DNA from: an uncultured Corynebacterium sp.
GTDB taxonomy: Bacteria > Actinomycetota > Actinomycetes > Mycobacteriales > Mycobacteriaceae
Reading direction: 5' to 3'
Assembly: GCF_943914615.1 (NCBI RefSeq)
Contig: NZ_CALUCS010000002.1
Location: 106,848-170,847 of the forward strand
DNA length: 64,000 bases
In this document: positions 59,529-64,000 of the stretch, in pieces
How positions within the stretch are numbered: position 1 is the first letter of the stretch
Layout: each line of letters starts with the position of its first letter
Made by a program: the position numbers and the translations under genes
The notes under the pieces: generated by a model
Seen by the model: only the letters and a program-made list of their open reading frames with translations
What the model was told of the DNA's origin: nothing
Databases searched by the model: none

Positions 59529-60755
59529 CTATTTTTCGTGCACGGTCCACGGGTCGGTGCGCACGTCGATCACTGTGGTCTGTGCCTTCGTTGCCTTCTT
59601 AATGACGCCTTCCGCCTGGAAGCACCACGGAAACTCGCTGGCCCAGTGGGCGGTATCGATGACCGGGCATCCGCCCATGCGCAGGTGTTCATCCACCGGG
59701 TGGTGGCGCAGGTCGGAGGTTACGAAGCAGTCCACGTCCATTTTTGCGACCTGGCCGAGGAAGCTGTCGCCGGCGCCGCTGGCGACGGCGACGGTGCGGA
59801 TCATGGCATCGGGATCTCCGGCTGCGCGCACGCCCCATTCGGTGGCGGGCAGGCGCTCGGCCACGCGGGCGGTGAACTCCCGCAGGGTCATCGGAGTATC
59901 CAGCTCGCCGACGCGGCCGATACCCAGCTGCTGGTTGGCGGGCGTGGGCAGGGAGGTTTCCACGCAGTCGTAGGCCGGCTCCTCGTAAGGGTGGGCCTTG
60001 ATGAGAGCCGCGCGGATAGCTTCCCGCTTCGCGGCGGGGGCTACGAACTCGATGCGGACCTCCTCGACCGTCTCTACCTCCCCGACAGCGCCGAGGTGCG
60101 GATTCGCGCCTTCCGTGGGCAGGAACTGGCCGGTCACGGAGAACTCGAAGCAGGCCTGCTCATAGTCACCCTGCGCGCCACCGCCTGCGGAGAAGATAGC
60201 GGATTTCACCGTGGGGGCGTCATTAAGAGGAACGGTGAAGCCCCACTTGTCGGTGCCGGAAGGGATCGGCCGCAAGGGTGCGCCCGGGGTGATTCCGAGG
60301 AGTTCGGCCAGGCGATCGTTCACGCCGGGGCGGGCGGAATCCGCGTTCGTGTGCGCGGCGAACAGGGCGATGCCGTTGCGGATGAGTTTGTGGACGATGC
60401 GGCCCTTCGGGGAGTTGGCGGGTACGGCGGTGACGCCACGGAGCAGCAGCGGGTGGTGGACCACGAGCATCTGCGCGCCCTGGGCGATGGCGGCATCCAC
60501 GACAGCATCGGTGCAGTCCAAGGCGAAGGCGACCTTGTCTGCGGGCTCAGCGGGGTCGCCACAGATCAGGCCTACCGCGTCCCAGGATTCCGCAAGGTGG
60601 GGCGGGTAGGCGGCCTCCAAGGCGGCGACGACATCGGCGACGGTGGTTTGGTTCGCGGCGGGTGCGGCGGTCTCGGGGTTCGCGGCGGGTGCGGCGGGGT
60701 TGGTAGATGGCTCGGGCACGGATTCTCCTGGGGTACTGCTATGTGCTACTTGCAT
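59529..60755 (-). CDS. Nif3/DUF34 family dinuclear metal protein
   Basis: 408 residues. The two metal-binding halves are separated by an insert, as in the longer bacterial form (YqfO-like). Key parts are ESWDAVGLICGDP, VVHHPLLLRG (His ligands), AHTNADSARPGVND and, at the end, TSDLRHHPVDEHLRMG and DTAHWASEFPW. Sometimes named GTP cyclohydrolase I type 2, but this activity is not established. The first 38 residues are a Pro/Ala/Asn repeat extension (NPAAPAANPETAAPAANQ). Confidence 0.9.
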   Translation of the reverse strand: MQVAHSSTPGESVPEPSTNPAAPAANPETAAPAANQTTVADVVAALEAAYPPHLAESWDAVGLICGDPAEPADKVAFALDCTDAVVDAAIAQGAQMLVVHHPLLLRGVTAVPANSPKGRIVHKLIRNGIALFAAHTNADSARPGVNDRLAELLGITPGAPLRPIPSGTDKWGFTVPLNDAPTVKSAIFSAGGGAQGDYEQACFEFSVTGQFLPTEGANPHLGAVGEVETVEEVRIEFVAPAAKREAIRAALIKAHPYEEPAYDCVETSLPTPANQQLGIGRVGELDTPMTLREFTARVAERLPATEWGVRAAGDPDAMIRTVAVASGAGDSFLGQVAKMDVDCFVTSDLRHHPVDEHLRMGGCPVIDTAHWASEFPWCFQAEGVIKKATKAQTTVIDVRTDPWTVHEK

Positions 60756-60793
60756 GCTCCACCCAGCCTAGCCAGATCTGACACACTGGAGGA

Positions 60794-61510
60794 GTGCGAG
60801 ATTTACCAATTCTGCTTGTAGACGTAGACGGAACGCTGATGGATAGCTACCCCGGCATCCGCGCCAGCTTCGTGAACGCCCTGGAGGCACACGGGGTGCC
60901 GGTGCCTCCCGAGGAGCGCGTGCGGCAGATCCCCGGCCCGCCGATGGTGGAAACCCTGCGGGACATTGGCCTGGAAGGCGAGCTGCTACAGAAGGTTTTC
61001 GACACGTACCTTTCGGACCAGGAAAACGGGCGTTGGAAGGAAGCCACCCCGTTCCCGGGCATGCGCGAGCTGCTGGAGAAGTGGTCCGGCGAGGGCATTA
61101 TTCTGTCCACGGCAACATCGAAGTCCGAGGTATCGGCGGAGCGGATCCTACGCGAACACGACATGCTGAAGTACTTCGCGGTACTCGGCGCGGCCCAAGA
61201 GGACGGCACCCGCCGGTCCAAGGCTGCCGTGATTGAATATGCGCTGGAGCAGCTGAAGGAGGCCCCTGAGGTGCGGGAATTCCTGGCTCACATGAGCGCC
61301 GAGGAAGGCCTGCAGGCCCTCGACCCGACGAAGATGCTGCTGATCGGCGACCGTATCCACGACGTGGAGGGTGCCGCGCAGTCCGGCATCCCTACGGTAC
61401 TGGTCGGCTGGGGCTACGGTTCCGCAGACGAGCACGACAAGGCCGCCTACAGCGTGGACACGCTGGAGGAGCTGGACGCGCTGGTGCAGCGCTGGGCCAA
61501 CGAGGGCTAG
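60794..61510 (+). CDS. HAD-superfamily phosphatase (Gph-like)
   Basis: 238 residues from a GTG. HAD motif I is LLVDVDGTLMDSYPG (nucleophile Asp), motif II ILSTATSKS, motif III near RRSKAAVIEYAL and motif IV MLLIGDRIHDVEGA. A four-helix cap follows motif I, so this is a class C1 enzyme such as phosphoglycolate phosphatase. An inserted segment around residues 150-175 (LKEAPEVREFLAHMSAEE) is longer than usual. It is followed by the phosphatase gene at 61542 after 31 bases and forms an operon with it. Confidence 0.87.
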   Translation: MRDLPILLVDVDGTLMDSYPGIRASFVNALEAHGVPVPPEERVRQIPGPPMVETLRDIGLEGELLQKVFDTYLSDQENGRWKEATPFPGMRELLEKWSGEGIILSTATSKSEVSAERILREHDMLKYFAVLGAAQEDGTRRSKAAVIEYALEQLKEAPEVREFLAHMSAEEGLQALDPTKMLLIGDRIHDVEGAAQSGIPTVLVGWGYGSADEHDKAAYSVDTLEELDALVQRWANEG

Positions 61511-61541
61511 CCGGGCTGCTCAAGAAACTGAAAGGAACACA

Positions 61542-62096
61542 ATGCACATCACTGTCGTATGCACGGGCAACATCTGCCGGTCCCCGATGGGCGAGGTGAT
61601 TCTGCGCGCCGGCCTCGAGGAAGCTGGCATCGCCACCAGCCACTCCCCGGCCGCTGATGCTGCCGACGACGCTGCCACTCCCGGCGCGCCCGCTTCCGCT
61701 GAGGCTGCCGCTTCCACCGACGCGCCCGTGACCCTGAATTCCTGCGGACTCGGCGGCTGGCACATCGGCGACGGCGCTGATGGTCGGGCGGTGGATGAGT
61801 TGGCGTCATTGGGCTACGACGGCAAGGCGCACCGCGCGGCACAGCTCGGACCTGAGCATTTGGGCGCCGACCTTTTCCTGGCCATGGACGACGGGCATGT
61901 GCGCGGGCTGCGCAATGCGGGTGTCGCCCCGGAGCGCATTCGGTTGTTCCGTAGCTTTGACGCCAACTCCCCCGCCGGTGCCGAAGTCGCCGACCCTTAC
62001 TATGGCCAGCGCTCGGACTTTACCGAGGTCGGGCAGCAGATTGAGGCCGCCGTGCCGGGCATTGTGGAGTATGTCCGGGAGCAGCTGGGGCGATAG
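61542..62096 (+). CDS. Low-molecular-weight protein tyrosine phosphatase
   Basis: 184 residues. The P-loop is VCTGNICRSPMGE near the start (CxxxxxR with active Cys7 and Arg13), and the general acid Asp is in ADPYYGQRSDF near the end. An Ala/Ser/Thr insertion after residue 30 (ADAADDAATPGAPASAEAAA within it) is unusual for this very compact family. An AAAGGA site precedes the ATG. In Actinobacteria such enzymes dephosphorylate signalling or envelope proteins. A pair of palindromic elements lies just downstream. Confidence 0.93.
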   Translation: MHITVVCTGNICRSPMGEVILRAGLEEAGIATSHSPAADAADDAATPGAPASAEAAASTDAPVTLNSCGLGGWHIGDGADGRAVDELASLGYDGKAHRAAQLGPEHLGADLFLAMDDGHVRGLRNAGVAPERIRLFRSFDANSPAGAEVADPYYGQRSDFTEVGQQIEAAVPGIVEYVREQLGR

Positions 62097-62178
62097 TGAG
62101 CCTTTCCGCCGCTTAAATGTCGGAAAGCGTGCAGAACGCCAGCGGCTGCAGACCTCCGAACTGCACCGTTGACCCCTA

Positions 62179-62302
62179 ATTGTCGGAAAAGTTGCAAAAC
62201 GTTATTACAGTCAATTTTCACTAACGTAAAGCTGCAGGTCAGAGCGTTTTACTCGCGGGCTGCCGGCTGGCCGATTTTCTGTTTTGCAACTTTTCCGACA
62301 TT
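62179..62302 (+). repeat. Palindromic intergenic element, copy C (124 bp)
   Basis: Left arm ATTGTCGGAAAAGTTGCAAA, right arm complementary to it (21 of 22 pair). GCAGGTCA at 62234-62241, offset 55. Same length and layout as copies A, B and D but with different arm sequence. Confidence 0.88.
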
Positions 62303-62320
62303 TAGCCCTTCCCGCCCCGC

Positions 62321-62446
62321 CAAATGCCACCGAGTAAAGCATTCTCAACCACTCCACATAGCCAAATGCCACCGGATCGAGGCCTCGGAGCTGCTTCAGG
62401 TAGCCAGGTGCCACCATAGCGGGAATCTTGAGCCAGCTCAGATGGT
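62321..62446 (+). repeat. Degenerate tandem array with exact 42-bp period
   Basis: CAAATGCCACCG at 62321 and 62363, CAGGTGCCACCA at 62405 and CAAATGTCGCTA at 62447 are spaced exactly 42 bases. Only about 12 bases at the start of each unit are alike; the remaining 30 differ, but each contains a short inverted repeat (for example CGAGG-CCTCG and GAGC-CA-GCTC). The fourth start is the left end of palindromic copy D. Confidence 0.75.
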
Positions 62447-62448
62447 CA

Positions 62449-62572
62449 AATGTCGCTAGAACGGGAATGCGTTGATGACAGCCATTTCCATTTATCTAAA
62501 ACCGCAGGTCAAAAGGTTTTGAAAAACCGTGGAGCGCGATCGGCGTTGACGTATTCCCGATCTAACGACATT
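62449..62572 (+). repeat. Palindromic intergenic element, copy D (124 bp)
   Basis: Left arm AATGTCGCTAGAACGGGAAT, right arm complementary with three mismatches over 24. GCAGGTCA at 62504-62511, offset 55. Arms resemble copy A but not B, C or E. Confidence 0.88.
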
Positions 62573-62722
62573 CTGCTGGCTGAGGGGCAACTTGCAGCGT
62601 GCCCGGGAGGCGGTTCGTTGCCAGAGAGGCAGTTTGTGTCCAGAGAGGCAGTTTGTTGCCAAGTAGCAGCAGCTTGTGGATTTGGGGGCGATACCCGCGG
62701 GCCGGGCCGGCGACCTGTGGGA

Positions 62723-63898
62723 CTAGAAGCGCTCCCTGCCGCGCTTTTCCGCGCGGCGCTCTTCGAAGCGGGAGCGGGTGCCTCCATAGCGATCGGTAAG
62801 GTCGGAACGCTTTCGAGACTTCGGCTTCTCGGCGCCACTGGGCTCCGACTTCTTAGATTCGGCCGACTTGGGTTTAGCAGCTCCGTCGCCTGCAGCTCCA
62901 GCGGCACCGGAACGCGCGCCAACAGCTGAAGCAGCTCCGTCGCCTACCCCACCGCCAGCACTGCTCGCACTACCTTCACCACCAGCACCGCCACCTTCAC
63001 CACCAGCGCCAGCACCGTCACCACCGGCACCGTCGGTGATCTGGGCGTTTAGGCGGGCGACCTCGGCGCTTTCCTCGCGCTCACGCCGGCGCTCGCGCAT
63101 CTCCGCATACACAAACCAGCCCAAGCCCACCGGCGCCAAGATGCCGAACGCAATCCACTGGATTCCATAGGACAAGTTCGTGCCACCATCCAAGTGCGGC
63201 AGAGGCAGCGCCTTCAGATCCGGCGCACCGCCAGCACCATCACCGCCACCACCGCCAGCACCGCTACCGGCCATGCCGTTCAGGCGGTCGACGCTCTCCG
63301 AATCCAGCTGCACATAATCCGCCGCCAGGTCCTCGTCCGTCACCTCGGAGATCTGCTTCGTCGACATGCCCGTGACCTGCGTGTATCCCTGAGACTCCGT
63401 AGGCTTCGCATCCGGCACAGCCTCGCTCATGCGGATAAATCCGGTCACCTTCACCTCACCGCGAGGCGCATCCTTCAGCCGAGGCGCAGCCCCGTCCCCC
63501 TCCACGGCGACCCACCCGCGATGCACCAAGACGGTCTGCCCGCCGTCGAGCCGAAAGGGCGTCAATGCTTGATAAGAGTGAGCCGATTCCACCGGGCGGT
63601 TGCGCAGCAGCACCTCTTTGTCTGGCAGGAATTGGCCCTGTAGTGCGACTCTGGTCCATTCTTTTTCGACGCCCACTGATTCCCCGTCGCCCGGGATCAC
63701 GTCGGTGATCGGGGCGGGGTCGGTTTGCAGGGATTGTTCGAGGCGCTGGTTGAAGGCGTTTTTGTCCTGGTTCTTCCCCAGTTGCCAGGGGGCTAGGAAG
63801 CTGAATGCGGCGTAGGTGAAGGCGAGGACCAGGATGGCGGTGATGACCCATCCGGGTGTGAGGAAGTTTCGCCAGCCACTGCGCTTCGAGGATGCCAT
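62723..63898 (-). CDS. SURF1-family cytochrome oxidase assembly protein
   Basis: 391 residues; the start may be at 63898 or three codons upstream. Two transmembrane helices bracket the SURF1 domain: one near residues 14-36 (WVITAILVLAFTYAAFSFLAPWQL) seen in parts as FSFLAPWQLGKNQDKN, and one near 245-265. Conserved parts are LLRNRPVESAHSYQALTPF and VLVHRGWVAVEGDG. It helps place heme a in the oxidase, so it serves the CtaC/CtaE enzyme encoded 55 kb away. Two Gly/Ala/Asp-rich insertions occur; the C-terminal one is coded by 21-base tandem repeats (about 62971-63034). Confidence 0.86.
   Translation of the reverse strand: MASSKRSGWRNFLTPGWVITAILVLAFTYAAFSFLAPWQLGKNQDKNAFNQRLEQSLQTDPAPITDVIPGDGESVGVEKEWTRVALQGQFLPDKEVLLRNRPVESAHSYQALTPFRLDGGQTVLVHRGWVAVEGDGAAPRLKDAPRGEVKVTGFIRMSEAVPDAKPTESQGYTQVTGMSTKQISEVTDEDLAADYVQLDSESVDRLNGMAGSGAGGGGGDGAGGAPDLKALPLPHLDGGTNLSYGIQWIAFGILAPVGLGWFVYAEMRERRREREESAEVARLNAQITDGAGGDGAGAGGEGGGAGGEGSASSAGGGVGDGAASAVGARSGAAGAAGDGAAKPKSAESKKSEPSGAEKPKSRKRSDLTDRYGGTRSRFEERRAEKRGRERF
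62971..63034. repeat. 21-bp tandem repeat in the SURF1-family gene
   Basis: CTTCACCACCAGC recurs at 21-base spacing with a third altered copy (CGTCACCACCGGC). It encodes GAGGEG-type runs in the tail and keeps the reading frame. Confidence 0.8.
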
Positions 63899-64000
63899 GT
63901 GCTCCATTATTGCCCCGAGCAGCGGGGGCGGCCAAATAGGCGTAGCGGGGGTTAAGTAAAGAAAAGTGTGTCCGCATGCCACCATAACCCCAGACCACAC

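Larger units (their letters stand above)
62097..62722. other. Intergenic region with palindromic elements and 42-bp array
   Basis: About 625 bases between convergent genes with no gene I can support. From left to right: a truncated element start at about 62115 (AAATGTCGGAAAGC), copy C (62179-62302), a 42-bp periodic array (62321-62446) and copy D (62449-62572). After copy D, GTTGCCAGAGAGGCAGTTTG is repeated in altered form at 62618-62660. Confidence 0.75.

Noticed and set aside
62321..62446. CRISPR array
   Set aside because: The 42-bp units share only about 12 bases, are degenerate and lack cas genes; the non-shared parts contain inverted repeats instead of spacers.
62169..62459. Small protein with 14-residue AKCHR-type repeats
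   Set aside because: The open frame is a by-product of a 42-bp period; it has no ribosome site and begins within the palindromic element.

Overview
The window reads as chromosomal DNA of a Corynebacterium (high G+C, actinobacterial gene order, TAnnnT -10 boxes a few bases before ATG/GTG starts, a GlxR-type box, GlnE/GlnA/GlnA2, a ctaE-qcrCAB cluster and LtsA). A lipophilic C. jeikeium/C. urealyticum-like species is possible, but I cannot name the species from sequence alone.

Layout. 1-9 kb: start of a secreted protein, a DnaQ-type exonuclease, then the respiratory supercomplex genes qcrB-qcrA-qcrC-ctaE (minus), trpD (plus) and ctaF/ctaC (minus). 9-18.5 kb: pyruvate:quinone oxidoreductase, ltsA (asparagine-synthetase-like amidotransferase), an IscA/ErpA-type Fe-S protein, a DUF3043 membrane protein, cobT, ilvE and pepA. 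18.5-26.8 kb: a small conserved protein, the three-lipoyl-domain E2 gene aceF/sucB, lipB, lipA, a DUF4191 protein, an RDD protein and glnA. This order closely follows Mycobacterium and Corynebacterium (remembered Rv2192c-Rv2230c block).

26.8-47.6 kb is an accessory stretch inserted between glnA and glnE. It holds an IS3-type transposase remnant, a POT-family permease divergent from bioA-bioD, a broken DUF262 gene, a small lipoprotein, a 14-TM MFS pump, a VIT/CCC1 transporter without its usual metal-binding insert, an ABC ATPase plus YhgE/Pip membrane protein, DUF421 and YkvI-like membrane proteins, a fructosamine-kinase-like protein, a cupin, bioB with its auxiliary bsaP, an SRPBCC protein, a GT87-like glycosyltransferase, an MFS transporter and a sortase-like protein. 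Biotin genes at two sites (28.6 kb and 42.0 kb) share a TGAAC-N3-GTTCA operator, which suggests one BioQ-type regulon. 47.6-64 kb returns to the conserved backbone: glnE, glnA2, panB, an AT-rich orphan, two DUF202 proteins, an RNB ribonuclease, rnpB, RNase H/CobC fusion, zinc-ribbon protein, Nif3, a HAD phosphatase, a low-molecular-weight phosphotyrosine phosphatase and SURF1.

The most unusual structure is a family of intergenic palindromic elements. Four copies (21592, 53288, 62179, 62449) are each exactly 124 bp, and a fifth (41808) is 115 bp. Each has AATGTC/GACATT ends, arms of about 19-24 bp that are complementary within a copy but differ between copies, and a GCAGGTCA motif at a fixed offset of 55 bases in the four full copies. 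Just before one copy lies a degenerate array with an exact 42-bp period. Other points: an identical 280-bp duplication inside aceF, tandem-repeat-coded Ala/Gly/Ser/Thr insertions in many housekeeping enzymes, and pervasive leaderless starts.
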